A stretch of DNA of 64,000 nucleotides from Streptomyces phaeolivaceus (GCF_009184865.1 NZ_CP045096.1:1550001-1614000), one strand, 5' to 3'. Counted from the stretch's first letter, positions 21,717-29,760 are shown. Notes: generated from the letters alone by a model not told the origin. Made by a program: numbers and translations.

Positions 21717-21748
21717 TGCGCGTGTGTGCGGTCGGAGGCGAGACCAGG

Positions 21749-22228
21749 TCAGCAGCGGTGGGTGCCGGCGAAGTTCCAGAACGCGGACTTGGTGGCGGGT
21801 CCGGCGAGCCCGTCGACGGTGAGGCTGGCGCCGTGCAGGTTGAGGTACTGCTGCAGCCCCTTGATCGTGTTGGGGCCGACGATCCCGTCGATGGAGTCGC
21901 TGTAGTAGCCCAGGGTTTTGAACAAGTTCTGCGCCGCCTTCCAGCTGTTGGTACCCAGCTGGCCGTCGATGGTGCCCGGGCCGGGGAAACCAAAGGTGCT
22001 CGCCCGGTCGCGCAGCAGGCACTGCCAGCTCTTGGCGTGGGCGGTGTCCAGCCCCAGGTTGTTCACGGCGAGCACGCCGATGGCCTCCGCGCTCGCCGCC
22101 GACGCCGCGGGCACCGAGGACGAGGCGGGGGCCGCGAAGCTGGTGCCCGCACCGGCCAGGCCGCCGGCGGTGAGCGCGGCGACGGTCGCGGCGGTGACAC
22201 ACGCCCGCTTCATGATCTTCGATCGCAT
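21749..22228 (-). CDS. Secreted peptidoglycan-binding domain protein
   Basis: A 159-aa exported protein (start ATG 22228 with GAGGA at a good distance; a second in-frame ATG at 22213 is possible). The signal peptide ends near GTSFAAPA. Two PG_binding_1-type repeats follow, one with GTIDGQLGTNSWKAAQNLF and one with DGIVGPNTIKGLQQYLN, then a partial third (VDGLAGPATKSAFW). Two cysteines (SWQCLL and the C-terminal residue) may form a disulfide. No catalytic domain is present, so it likely binds cell wall and may act with the amidase encoded downstream. Confidence 0.88.
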   Translation of the reverse strand: MRSKIMKRACVTAATVAALTAGGLAGAGTSFAAPASSSVPAASAASAEAIGVLAVNNLGLDTAHAKSWQCLLRDRASTFGFPGPGTIDGQLGTNSWKAAQNLFKTLGYYSDSIDGIVGPNTIKGLQQYLNLHGASLTVDGLAGPATKSAFWNFAGTHRC

Positions 22229-22313
22229 CCGGAAAATCCTCTTCGTCTTAGACCACCCAGTGCTGCACCGGGATTCGAGACGACCTTGCCAGCCTTCTGT
22301 GCTCCTGCACATA

Positions 22314-22335
22314 CTTTTACGCGCCAGCGCAAAAG
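22314..22335. promoter_or_regulatory. Candidate operator in the divergent promoter region
   Basis: An inverted repeat CTTTT-AC-GCGC-CA-GCGC-AAAAG lies between the divergent peptidoglycan-binding and winged-helix regulator genes, 24 nt before the regulator start. A site for the neighbouring regulator is the simplest reading. Confidence 0.5.
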
Positions 22336-22358
22336 ACGAGGCAGACGAGGGGAACTCA

Positions 22359-23348
22359 ATGCTCCGTATCCATTTCACGGATGCCGATTTAGCGCGTGTT
22401 CAAGTCGCGTCCAGACCCGATCCACTCTGGGAGATCTACTTCAGCCTGCACCGGCTCCAGGGCCGACGGAACCTGCGGCCCTACGAGCAGTGGCACCGCA
22501 CCACACGCCAGGCCCTGCAAGAGAAGGCACTGACCGCAGCCGTCCGTGAGGTACTGCTGCCGCTCTACCCTCGCGGCAGCTACTTCCCCGACTTCCTCAC
22601 CCCCGGCGCGGCGGCCGAGGGCCTGCAAGCAGGACTGGAGGCGATACTCTCCGCTCCCCGCAGCCTCGTCCAGCACGAAATCGGAATGCTGGCCAGAGTG
22701 AGAAGCGTTCCCTCCTGGACCCGGCGATTAGCCGATACGGAAACCCGCGGTCAATTAGTTGAGACGATCCGGGTCTATCACGGCATCGCCCTTCTTCCGC
22801 ACCGCGATCTCATGCAAGCGCACCACGACGCCGACCGCTCGCTCCGCGCCCGTGCCCTGCTGGACGACGGCACCGGAGGGCTGCTCGCGGGACTGGGCCC
22901 GTGTATCCGCTGGCTGAGACCGACCCTGGAAGTCGACTACCCCGTCGACCGGGATCTGCATCTGCGCGGCCGCGGCCTCACTCTTATCCCCTCATACTTC
23001 TGCCGGGGCACCCCCGTAGCCCTGGCCGACCCCGACCTCCCGCCCGTCCTCGTCTACCCCCTGCGTCACCAGGATCCCGACGACGGCCACACCGGGGCGC
23101 CCGCCTCACCGACCCCGCTCCGTGCGCTCATCGGAGCGACCCGCGCCGCCATCCTCCGAGCCTCCGCCACCGGCGCGACCACCGGTGAACTCGCCCGGCT
23201 CGCCGGCGTATCCGCGGCCTCCGCCACCCGGCACACCACCGTCCTGCGCAACAGCGGCCTGCTCCTCAGCCGCCGCCACGGCCCATCCGTCCTGCACACC
23301 CTGACCCCTGCGGGCACCACCCTGCTGAACGCCGAAGGGGGCCGGTGA
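22359..23348 (+). CDS. Winged-helix (ArsR-like) transcriptional regulator with N-terminal DUF5937-like domain
   Basis: A 329-aa protein from ATG 22359 (GAGGGGA Shine-Dalgarno). The N-terminal ~230 residues resemble the DUF5937-type sensor part common in streptomycete regulators (MLRIHFTDADLARVQVA, DPLWEIYFSLHRLQG). The C-terminal ~85 residues form a winged helix (RAAILRASATGATTGELARL, VSAASATRHTTVLRNSGLL). It is divergent from the peptidoglycan-binding/amidase genes, so it most likely represses or activates these secreted wall proteins and itself through the dyad at 22314-22335. The ligand is unknown. Confidence 0.83.
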   Translation: MLRIHFTDADLARVQVASRPDPLWEIYFSLHRLQGRRNLRPYEQWHRTTRQALQEKALTAAVREVLLPLYPRGSYFPDFLTPGAAAEGLQAGLEAILSAPRSLVQHEIGMLARVRSVPSWTRRLADTETRGQLVETIRVYHGIALLPHRDLMQAHHDADRSLRARALLDDGTGGLLAGLGPCIRWLRPTLEVDYPVDRDLHLRGRGLTLIPSYFCRGTPVALADPDLPPVLVYPLRHQDPDDGHTGAPASPTPLRALIGATRAAILRASATGATTGELARLAGVSAASATRHTTVLRNSGLLLSRRHGPSVLHTLTPAGTTLLNAEGGR

Positions 23349-23361
23349 GACATCCGTTGAG

Positions 23362-23522
23362 TCCCTCTGCGACGAGCAGGACGGCGGCAGCCCGGACGTC
23401 TACGCCCACTACTCCAACATCGCCGCCCAGGGCTTCCGTGAACTCCAGGAAGGCCAGAAGGTCAACTACGACTTGGCCCAGGGTCAGAAGGGCCCCAGGC
23501 GGAGAGCATCACCCCTGCCTGA
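23362..23522 (+). pseudogene. Cold-shock protein remnant
   Basis: In one frame the DNA reads DEQDGGSPDVYAHYSNIAAQ and GFRELQEGQKVNYDLAQGQK, the second half of a CspA-family protein. The N-terminal strand with KWFNxxKGFGFI is missing. Near 23498 a single missing base shifts the frame; restoring it gives QAESITPA and a stop at 23520-23522, the usual Csp ending. A typical hairpin terminator follows. The gene is too broken to make a functional OB-fold. Confidence 0.8.
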
Positions 23523-23540
23523 CCGGCCCTCCCCCACGAC

Positions 23541-23570
23541 GCCCGCCTTCGGTCTGCTCCGAGGGCGGGC
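23541..23570 (+). terminator. Hairpin terminator behind the cold-shock remnant
   Basis: A 12-bp stem GCCCGCCTTCGG / CCGAGGGCGGGC with one G-U pair and a 6-nt loop lies 18 nt after the remnant's stop. Confidence 0.7.
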
Positions 23571-23915
23571 ATCGTGCCGTCGGCGCGTGCCCGCGGAGAA
23601 GCCGCCACTTACACTCCGCCTGCGGCTAGGGAGACCGGTGAAACCGGCTTCGAGGTGGAGAAGGCGCTGAAGGACGGGGTACGGGAACCCGCCCCGCAGG
23701 TCCGGTGGTAACGCCTGGCGACATGAGCGGACCCGCGACCGTGTGCCGGCGGCCGGGACCGTCCGGACCACTCCTGACCGAGAAGCGACGCCGCCCCAGT
23801 CGGCACCCGAGGCGGCGTCGCCGTGTGCAGCCTCTGTCAACGGCCGCACCAGCCGCCGAGTCCGCCGGTCACATCACCCTCGAGCACCGCCACCCCGCGT
23901 GCCCCGGCTCCCCGC
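23571..23915. other. Unassigned stretch
   Basis: No supported gene. The plus-strand phrase ETGETGFEVEKALKDGVREP, ending at a TAA at 23709-23711, looks protein-like but has no recognisable start or family. The rest shows nothing beyond GC-rich open frames. Confidence 0.35.
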
Positions 23916-24443
23916 TCAGCGCAACACCGGATCGGACGGTACGAGAACCGGGGCCTGCGCGCGCCAGTCGACGTCGTACTCACGCATATCGCCCCAGGCC
24001 CGCCATCCGTGTGGGCCCTCGTCGAAATCCGTCCAGATCCAGCAGGAGGCGACCTTCGACGGGCGCCGCCCGGTCGGACCGGTCGCCCACTCAAGGACGT
24101 CGACCACCACCCGGTCGTCCATCACCGCCCACCCGGGACGGACGACCTGGTGCAGCCAGGAGCGCCGTACGCACATGTCCCGGTACGGCCGCCCGCCGTA
24201 CTCCATCCTGAAGGATAAGAACACCTTCGGCTGGTCGTCCGTCACCGTCGTCGCGACTTCGGCCAGCGGCACGGCCGGCACGCGGCTGGAGTCATGCCCC
24301 GGCGCATGATCGCCCGGTCGGAACGCTGGCACGGGACGCGGATGGCGTGCGAACTCGTGCTCCTGGTGCAGCCTCGCGAAACCGCACTCGATCCGCGCCG
24401 TCACCACCTGCCCGATCAGCTCCCGTGCCTCCTTCACCTGCAT
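23916..24443 (-). CDS. Hypothetical protein, 175 aa
   Basis: A minus-strand gene with GGAG 8 nt before ATG 24443 (MQVKEARELIGQVVTARIEC). It is soluble, with no signal or membrane segment. Distinct stretches are VFLSFRMEYGGRPYRDMCVR, WLHQVVRPGWAVMDDRVV, DVLEWATGPTGRRPSKVASC and WIWTDFDEGPHGW, rich in Trp and acidic residues. I do not recognise the family. It is divergent from a small excisionase-like gene in the accessory patch. Codon-position GC is typical of the genome, which supports it being real. Confidence 0.6.
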   Translation of the reverse strand: MQVKEARELIGQVVTARIECGFARLHQEHEFARHPRPVPAFRPGDHAPGHDSSRVPAVPLAEVATTVTDDQPKVFLSFRMEYGGRPYRDMCVRRSWLHQVVRPGWAVMDDRVVVDVLEWATGPTGRRPSKVASCWIWTDFDEGPHGWRAWGDMREYDVDWRAQAPVLVPSDPVLR

Positions 24444-24653
24444 CGGCGCGTCTCCCGACCGGGCCCCGCTCGGTTTGCGGGGGCCTCTCTTCCGGTAATG
24501 GCACAGAACACAGCGAATCATGTCCAGAATGCCGGAACTGCCTCTGCCGGCCGGGTTCCTGGACGCGGCTGTGTTCTCCTGCGCGCGGATGGACTCCGCT
24601 GTTCCCTCATCCCTCGTCGGGGAGCCATTCCAGCCGGTAGTGGAGAATCCGAA

Positions 24654-24929
24654 TTGCACGGACAGACCAACGAGGCGCAAAGCACCCGTTACAGCCCTAC
24701 ACACATCCGCGCCACCTGGAACGGAACGGGGAGCGTGGAAGACGCCTCCAGGGCGTTGGGGTTCTCTCGGGCGAAGGGTTACGACCTGGTGCGTCGCGGG
24801 GAGTTCCCGTGCCGCGTGCTACGCATCGGACGTAGCACGCGTGTCGTCACCGCGTCCTTGCTCCGCGTGCTCGAAAGCGGAGAGCCGGAGTACAACGGTG
24901 CCCACGCCAACCGCTGCACTCCGTCATAG
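24654..24929 (+). CDS. Small excisionase/AlpA-like helix-turn-helix protein
   Basis: A protein of up to 91 aa. The core SVEDASRALGFSRAKGYDL followed by VRRGEFPCRVLRIGRSTRVV and TASLLRVLESGE is the MerR-like winged HTH seen in excisionases and AlpA-type regulators. The start is uncertain: TTG 24654 has GGAG 9 nt upstream and keeps the usual preceding YSPTHIRATW region; GTG 24735 with GGGGAG would give 64 aa. Such proteins usually sit directly before a tyrosine or serine integrase, which is absent here, so this may be the last piece of an integrative element. A perfect terminator follows. Confidence 0.75.
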   Translation: MHGQTNEAQSTRYSPTHIRATWNGTGSVEDASRALGFSRAKGYDLVRRGEFPCRVLRIGRSTRVVTASLLRVLESGEPEYNGAHANRCTPS

Positions 24930-24941
24930 CCTCTGTACACA

Positions 24942-24968
24942 GAAGCCCCGCCGAGCCGGCGGGGCTTC
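24942..24968 (+). terminator. Perfect hairpin terminator
   Basis: A 12-bp stem GAAGCCCCGCCG / CGGCGGGGCTTC with a 3-nt loop lies 12 nt after the excisionase-like gene. Confidence 0.85.
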
Positions 24969-25072
24969 GTCGTGACTTGAACTTGTGCTCTATCTTCTGG
25001 CGTCACGCAGAGCAGTCACTTGCTCGTCTGCGTCAGGCACATAGTTTGTCGCCGCCGGAGCGGGCCGGATGC

Positions 25073-25091
25073 CGCACACGGCTCGTGTGCG
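25073..25091. repeat. Small perfect palindrome
   Basis: CGCACACG-GCT-CGTGTGCG, an 8-bp stem with a 3-nt GCT loop, lies 208 nt before the hydrolase. It has the same loop sequence as the longer palindrome at 25217. It could be a protein site or an RNA hairpin. Confidence 0.5.
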
Positions 25092-25200
25092 ACGGGGGTT
25101 CAGAAGGTATCGAGATGAGTTCTGGCACCTCTTCGAGTGTCCGGTCAGCAACGAGACGAGACGAGACGAGTCGCATTGCATCACTCCGGAGGTATGCATC

Positions 25201-25284
25201 ATGATGACGACGCAACATGACGAGACGGCTCGTCTCGTCATCGAGTCGTGGATGTGGATGTGGATGTGGAGGACGGTGCCATGA
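25201..25284 (+). CDS. 27-codon upstream ORF (Trp/Met-rich) coupled to the hydrolase gene
   Basis: ATG 25201 is preceded by GGAGG at 25188-25192 with 8-nt spacing, an optimal ribosome site. The peptide begins MMTTQHDETARLVIES, continues with alternating Trp and Met (four Trp, three Met) from a (GTGGAT)n tandem repeat at 25248-25270, and stops in an ATGA overlap with the hydrolase start. The perfect palindrome 25217-25241 lies inside it. It may be a leader peptide controlling the hydrolase by coupling or attenuation, or merely the relic of a lost gene. Confidence 0.45.
   Translation: MMTTQHDETARLVIESWMWMWMWRTVP
25217..25241. promoter_or_regulatory. Perfect 11-bp palindrome before the hydrolase
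   Basis: ATGACGAGACG-GCT-CGTCTCGTCAT, 40 nt upstream of the hydrolase start. Size and symmetry fit a TetR-type operator, or an RNA hairpin within the upstream ORF. A GACGA-repeat tract (25150-25171) just upstream contains the same half-site several times. Confidence 0.55.
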
Positions 25285-26186
25285 ATCAGCGGTTTGTCCA
25301 GGTTGACCCGGCGGTGCGGCTGTGGTCCGAGGTGCGCGGCGACCCCCGGGATTCCACCCTGTTGCTGATCATGGGGGCCGGGGCGTCTGGGCTGGGCTGG
25401 CCGGAGGGACTGGTTGATGCGTTGGCCGTGCGCCACCGCGTCATCCGCTACGACCACCGGGACACCGGCCGCTCCAGCTTCAGTTTCGACACGCACCCGT
25501 ACCGCATCGTCGACCTCGCCTCGGACGCGCTCGCCGTCCTCGACGCGTACGAAGTGGAGCGGGCGCACATCGTCGGTCACTCCCTGGGCGGCATGCTCAC
25601 CCAACTGCTGATCGCCGATCACCCCGAACGGCTGCTCAGCGCGACAGTGATGGGCACCGGCGCTCTCAGCAGCACCCCACTGGCGCACCCGGACGGCTCC
25701 CGAACTCCCGTAGACCGGCTCCCGTCCATCGACGCACGGGTGCTCGAACTTTGGTCCCACCCCCACAAGGACCGTGGCCTGGAGGGCGAGCTGGACCACC
25801 GCGTGGAGCACTGGCGGCTGCTCAACGGCGATCAGATCCCCTTCGACTCCGAGGAGTTCCGGGCCTCGGAGCGCCGCATCATCGAGCACGCCGGGCGCTA
25901 CGAGGCGCCCATGACCCACGGGCGCGCGGACCACTCCAGCATGGACCGCACCGAGGAACTTGCGCGCACCGAGGTACCGACCCTGGTCATCTCCGCCCCG
26001 GCCGAGCCCGTCTTCCCACCGCCGCACCCCGAACATCTCGCCCAAGTGATCGCCGGGGCACGGCTGGTGGAGGTACCGGGCATGGGGCACGCCCTGCCCC
26101 GCGCCGTCCACGCACCCCTGGCCGCGGCCGTCCTCGACCACACCCTGGCCACGGACGCCGGCGCCCGACCAGCGGCGGGGACGTAA
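25281..26186 (+). CDS. Alpha/beta hydrolase
   Basis: A 301-aa cytoplasmic hydrolase from ATG 25281 (GGAGGA 8 nt upstream). The nucleophile elbow is VGHSLGGML, the oxyanion region LLLIMGAGASGLGW, the early motif YDHRDTGRSS and the catalytic His lies in GMGHALP; an Asp candidate is in the segment before VFPPPHPE. The closest described groups are aclacinomycin methylesterase (RdmC)-like and similar esterases or epoxide hydrolases; the substrate is unknown. Its start overlaps the stop of a short Trp/Met ORF and follows a strong palindrome, so expression is likely controlled. No cognate TetR gene is adjacent. Confidence 0.88.
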   Translation: MNQRFVQVDPAVRLWSEVRGDPRDSTLLLIMGAGASGLGWPEGLVDALAVRHRVIRYDHRDTGRSSFSFDTHPYRIVDLASDALAVLDAYEVERAHIVGHSLGGMLTQLLIADHPERLLSATVMGTGALSSTPLAHPDGSRTPVDRLPSIDARVLELWSHPHKDRGLEGELDHRVEHWRLLNGDQIPFDSEEFRASERRIIEHAGRYEAPMTHGRADHSSMDRTEELARTEVPTLVISAPAEPVFPPPHPEHLAQVIAGARLVEVPGMGHALPRAVHAPLAAAVLDHTLATDAGARPAAGT

Positions 26187-26562
26187 CCTCGATCTCCCGG
26201 TCGGCTAAGCGCGGCACCTGGCGAGGAAGGCGTGTTCGTCAGCTGGCGGCGGCCTGGGTGCCGGCTGGCGGATGGTGTGCCGTCCCAGCCGTGCTCAATC
26301 CCCTGGTGGGTGATGCTCAGTGAACGGGGGCACCCGTCCTAGGCTTCAGCTCGCGCCGTTGGCGGCCATCGCCCACCTCAGTGGCGGTGGCGAGAAACAG
26401 GCGATCGATGAACTGCTCGCGTTGACCCGGTGAGCACACTGGCGGCCCTCGAACAGAGCTCGCACTTGTGGGGGTCTTTGCGTTCGCCAGATAAGCCGGC
26501 GGCCTTCGCGCGATCGTGTGCCGTGTCGCATCAGGCATCTGATCAGCGTGAAGGCCGTGAAA
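26187..26562. other. Intergenic DNA before the truncated transposase
   Basis: No gene supported. The part from about 26440 onward precedes the transposase start closely and probably belongs to the insertion element's left end, but no inverted repeat partner remains because the element is cut at its right side. Confidence 0.4.
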
Positions 26563-27300
26563 ATGAGTCTGCTCTTATCTGGGGCCCGGCGGGAGACGCT
26601 GGCGGAAGTTTCTCGTTTCCGGGGCGATTTCTATGCGTGCCTGACCGCCCGGGGCGATGAGCTGTTCGAGCTCGCGGACGCGGTGCTGTGCGCGGACGGC
26701 CCGGTGAGGTCACCGGTCGATCTGACGCTCGCACCGGAGCACCGGCGTGGTCACGGAGGGATGTACGGCGGCCTGAACAAGGGGCGTATCGACGCCGAGC
26801 AGCTGAGAACGGTGTTGGCCGGCCTGCCGCTGCCGCGTTTCCCTGATGGGAGGCTGGTCCTGGCCGTCGACGTCTCGCCGTGGTTCCGCTCCGACGCGCC
26901 GTGCTCAGCGGAAAGGTTGTTCTGCCATGTCTATGGCCGTGCGAAGTCCGCATCCCGGTTCATCCCGGGCTGGCCCTACTCCTTCGTCGCCGTCCTGGAG
27001 CCCGGCCGCACCTCCTGGACCACGATCGTGGACGTGGTCCGCCTGGGGCCGGTGGACGACGCCACCGCAGTGACTGCCGCCCAGCTCCGCGACGTGGTCG
27101 AGCGGTTGATGGCGGCAGGACAGTGGGTGTCCGGCGATCCGGAGATCGTCATCGTGGGCGACGCCGGTTACGACATCACCCGCCTCTCCTGGGTCCTGCG
27201 GGACCTGCCTGTCGAACTGGTCGGCAGGGTCCGCTCCGACAGGGTGATGCGGCTGCCGAAACCACCCCGCGTCTACGACCCGCAGGGCGGACGGCCATGA
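26563..27300 (+). pseudogene. IS701-like transposase, 3'-truncated
   Basis: It begins MSLLLSGARRETLAEVSRF and continues intact through LTLAPEHRRGHGGMYGGLNK, LVLAVDVSPWFRSDAP, HVYGRAKSASRF, SWTTIVDVVRLGP and IVGDAGYDITRLSWVL. It then runs out after VRSDRVMRLPKPPR into unrelated codons and a stop at 27300. Family members I recall are ~450 aa or longer, so about half, including the C-terminal catalytic Glu region, is missing. The Asp residues in AVDVS and GDAGYD remain. The cut lies 30 bp from the 3' end of the full-length GHL10 gene and marks the right edge of the accessory patch. Confidence 0.82.
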
Positions 27301-27327
27301 CCGCCCTGTAGACGGCCGGACCCTCGA

Positions 27328-28599
27328 TCACCGGGGAGTCCTCACCGACCCCTGGTAGTGGTCGGCAACCACCCGGGCCATAGCCCCGATCCTGTCCGCC
27401 TTCACCTCCTTGGCCGCGAAGAACACATGCCCCCGCACCTCCGGATACTCCTTGGCAAGAGTGAGGTGCCGGGACAGCTCGGCCGGGTCCTGCCACTCCG
27501 CGGGCTGCGCCGGGTCACCCGCCTTGTAGAGGGCCTCCCCGATGTAGAGCCGTGTCCCGGACCCCTTCGCGACTTCCGCCCACCAGGGCAGAAGGACGGC
27601 ATAGTTGGCAGGAACCTGCTGGTCAAGCGGGTGTGCCGACCAATACAGCTGCGGAACGATGTAGTCGATCCAGTTCTCCCGGACCCATTTCCGGGTGTCC
27701 GCGTGCAGATCGTCGTACGTCTGCACCCCCGCCCGGGTGTCCGATCCCGCCGGGTCGGTCACGGCGTTGCGCCACACCCCGAAGGGGCTGATGCCGAACT
27801 GGGTGCCCGGCCGGATCACCTTGATCTCGGCGGCCGTCTCCCGCACCAGCCGGTCGATGTTGTCCCGCCGCCAGGCCGCCCGGTTGGGGAAGCCCCCGCC
27901 GTACGCGTCGTAGGCCGCGTCGTCGTCGAAGACCTGGCCCGCCACCGGGTACGGGTAGAAGTAGTCGTCGAAGTGCACGGCGTCCACGGCGTATTTCCGT
28001 ACGGCGTCGAGCATGGCCTTCTCCACGAAGGCGCGGACGGCGGGGATGCCGGGGTTGTAGTAGAGCTTGCCGCCGTAGGGGACGACCCAGTCGGGGTGGC
28101 GCCGGGCCGGGTGGGAGGCGACCAGACGGGTGGGGTCGGTGTGGTTGGCGATCCGGTAGGGGTTGAACCAGGCGTGCAGTTCGAGGCCCCGGGCGTGGGC
28201 CTCCTCGACCGCCGTGCCCAGCGGGTCCCAGCCGGGGTCCTCGCCCTGGGTTCCGGTGAGGTACTGCGACCAGGGCTCGTGCGGGGAGGGCCAGAGCGCG
28301 TCGGCGGTGGGGCGGACCTGGAAGATCACCGCGTTGAGCCGGCGGTCCACGGCGGTGTCGAGGTGGGCGAGCAGCTCGGCGCGCTGCCGGGCGGCGGTCA
28401 GACCGGGTGCGGAGGGCCAGTCGCGGTTGACGACGGTGGCCAGCCACATACCGCGCAGCCCGCCCTCGGCGGCCCGGCGGCGGGGGCTCGGCTCCCCGCC
28501 GGCGATGGCGGTGCCGGCCGCCACCCCGCCGGCCGCCACGAGTGTGGCCGCCGCGGTCGCCCAGAACGCCCGTCGTGACATCCGTGGCCTGCGATGCAT
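27328..28599 (-). CDS. Secreted GHL10-type glycoside hydrolase-like protein
   Basis: A 423-aa exported protein of the DUF187/GHL10 family (PF02638), distant relatives of (beta/alpha)8 hydrolases thought to act on cell-surface or wall glycans. The Tat-like leader MSRRAFWATAAATLVAAG runs to about residue 34. The fold shows RGMWLATVVNRDWPS, FQVRPTADALWPS, LHAWFNPYRI, DAVHFDDYFYPYP (probable acid cluster), FGISPFGVWRN and VPQLYW. The second, truncated copy at 19355-19684 matches its last ~110 residues, so the two were probably neighbours before insertions separated them. Confidence 0.9.
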   Translation of the reverse strand: MHRRPRMSRRAFWATAAATLVAAGGVAAGTAIAGGEPSPRRRAAEGGLRGMWLATVVNRDWPSAPGLTAARQRAELLAHLDTAVDRRLNAVIFQVRPTADALWPSPHEPWSQYLTGTQGEDPGWDPLGTAVEEAHARGLELHAWFNPYRIANHTDPTRLVASHPARRHPDWVVPYGGKLYYNPGIPAVRAFVEKAMLDAVRKYAVDAVHFDDYFYPYPVAGQVFDDDAAYDAYGGGFPNRAAWRRDNIDRLVRETAAEIKVIRPGTQFGISPFGVWRNAVTDPAGSDTRAGVQTYDDLHADTRKWVRENWIDYIVPQLYWSAHPLDQQVPANYAVLLPWWAEVAKGSGTRLYIGEALYKAGDPAQPAEWQDPAELSRHLTLAKEYPEVRGHVFFAAKEVKADRIGAMARVVADHYQGSVRTPR

Positions 28600-28813
28600 C
28601 GTCCGTACCTCCGTGTACTACGCGCAGTCCGCGTACTCACGCTTACTCCGCGTGCCCATCCCGCGCGTCCGCCCCGTCGCGGACCGCTCCCGGGCCAGCC
28701 TTCCATGTGACACCCGGAATACTGATCAGCAGACGTCGCGGGTAACGTGCGGGTTTGGCGCAGGCCCCCACCCCGGGTATCTGCCAGGCACGTAGACCAG
28801 TGAAAGGGACGAT

Positions 28814-29689
28814 GTGACGGACTTCCAGGCGGGAGATCTCGCACGGGTCGGAGTCGTGGGCTGCGGCCAGATGGGAGCGGGCATCGCCGAGGTGTGCGCC
28901 CGCGCCGGACTGGACGTGAAGGTCGCCGAGACCAGCGGCGAGGCTCTGGAAATCGGCCGTACCCGGCTGTTCAACTCCCTGTCCAAAGCGGCCGAACGCG
29001 GCAAGATCAGCGAGGCGGAGCGGGACGACACCCAGGCCCGGCTGAGCTTCACCACCGACCTCGGCGAGTTCGCCGACCGGGACCTCGTCATCGAGGCGGT
29101 CGTGGAGAACGAGCAGGTGAAGACCCAGATCTTCCAGGTGCTCGACCAGGTGGTGACCCGCCCGGACGCGATCCTCGCCTCCAACACCTCCTCCATCCCG
29201 CTGGTGAAGCTCGCGGTCGCCACCTCGCGGCCCGACCATGTCATCGGCATCCACTTCTTCAACCCGGCGCCGGTGCAGAAGCTCGTCGAGCTGATCCCGG
29301 CCCTCACCACCTCCGAGGGCACTCTCAGCCGGGCGCAGCTGTTCGCCGAGAAGGTGCTCGGCAAGCACGCGGTGCGCGCCCAGGACCGCTCGGGCTTCGT
29401 CGTCAACGCGCTGCTCGTGCCGTATCTGCTCTCCGCGATCCGGATGTTCGAGTCGGGCATCGCGGGCCGCGAGGACATCGACAACGGCATGGAGCTGGGC
29501 TGCGCCCACCCGATGGGCCCGCTGAAGCTCTCGGACCTGATCGGCCTGGACACGATCGTCTCCATCGCCAACAGCATGTACGAGGAGTACAAGGAGCCGC
29601 TGTACGCCGCTCCCCCGCTGCTCCAGCGCATGGTGGACGCGGGCAGGCTCGGCCGGAAGACGGGGTCGGGCTTCTACGCGTACGCCTGA
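28814..29689 (+). CDS. 3-hydroxybutyryl-CoA dehydrogenase
   Basis: A 291-aa enzyme from GTG 28814 (GAAAGGGA upstream). The NAD-binding motif is VGVVGCGQMGAGIAEVCARA. Catalytic and substrate elements are ASNTSSIPL, IGIHFFNPAPVQKLVELI (catalytic His) and the C-terminal helical domain with NGMELGCAHPMGPLKLSDL. It oxidises or reduces (S)-3-hydroxyacyl-CoA, usually acetoacetyl-CoA/3-hydroxybutyryl-CoA, in fatty-acid or butyryl-CoA metabolism. It is a single-gene unit with its own strong terminator. Confidence 0.95.
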   Translation: MTDFQAGDLARVGVVGCGQMGAGIAEVCARAGLDVKVAETSGEALEIGRTRLFNSLSKAAERGKISEAERDDTQARLSFTTDLGEFADRDLVIEAVVENEQVKTQIFQVLDQVVTRPDAILASNTSSIPLVKLAVATSRPDHVIGIHFFNPAPVQKLVELIPALTTSEGTLSRAQLFAEKVLGKHAVRAQDRSGFVVNALLVPYLLSAIRMFESGIAGREDIDNGMELGCAHPMGPLKLSDLIGLDTIVSIANSMYEEYKEPLYAAPPLLQRMVDAGRLGRKTGSGFYAYA

Positions 29690-29726
29690 CTACGGACGGT
29701 CAGGCATTCCTGTCCGCACCGTTCGC

Positions 29727-29760
29727 ACGGGCCCGGCACCGGAATCGGTGCCGGGCCCGT
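29727..29760 (+). terminator. Strong hairpin terminator
   Basis: A perfect 15-bp stem (29727-29741 with 29746-29760) and GAAT loop, 38 nt after the dehydrogenase stop. Confidence 0.9.

Noticed and set aside
24942..24968. The perfect hairpin after the HTH gene as an attachment site
   Set aside because: It is a typical terminator, no second copy of the sequence was noticed in the window, and there is no integrase.
25148..25175. GACGA tandem copies as a CRISPR-like array
   Set aside because: Units are only 5 bp, directly contiguous and without spacers; it is a simple-sequence tract.
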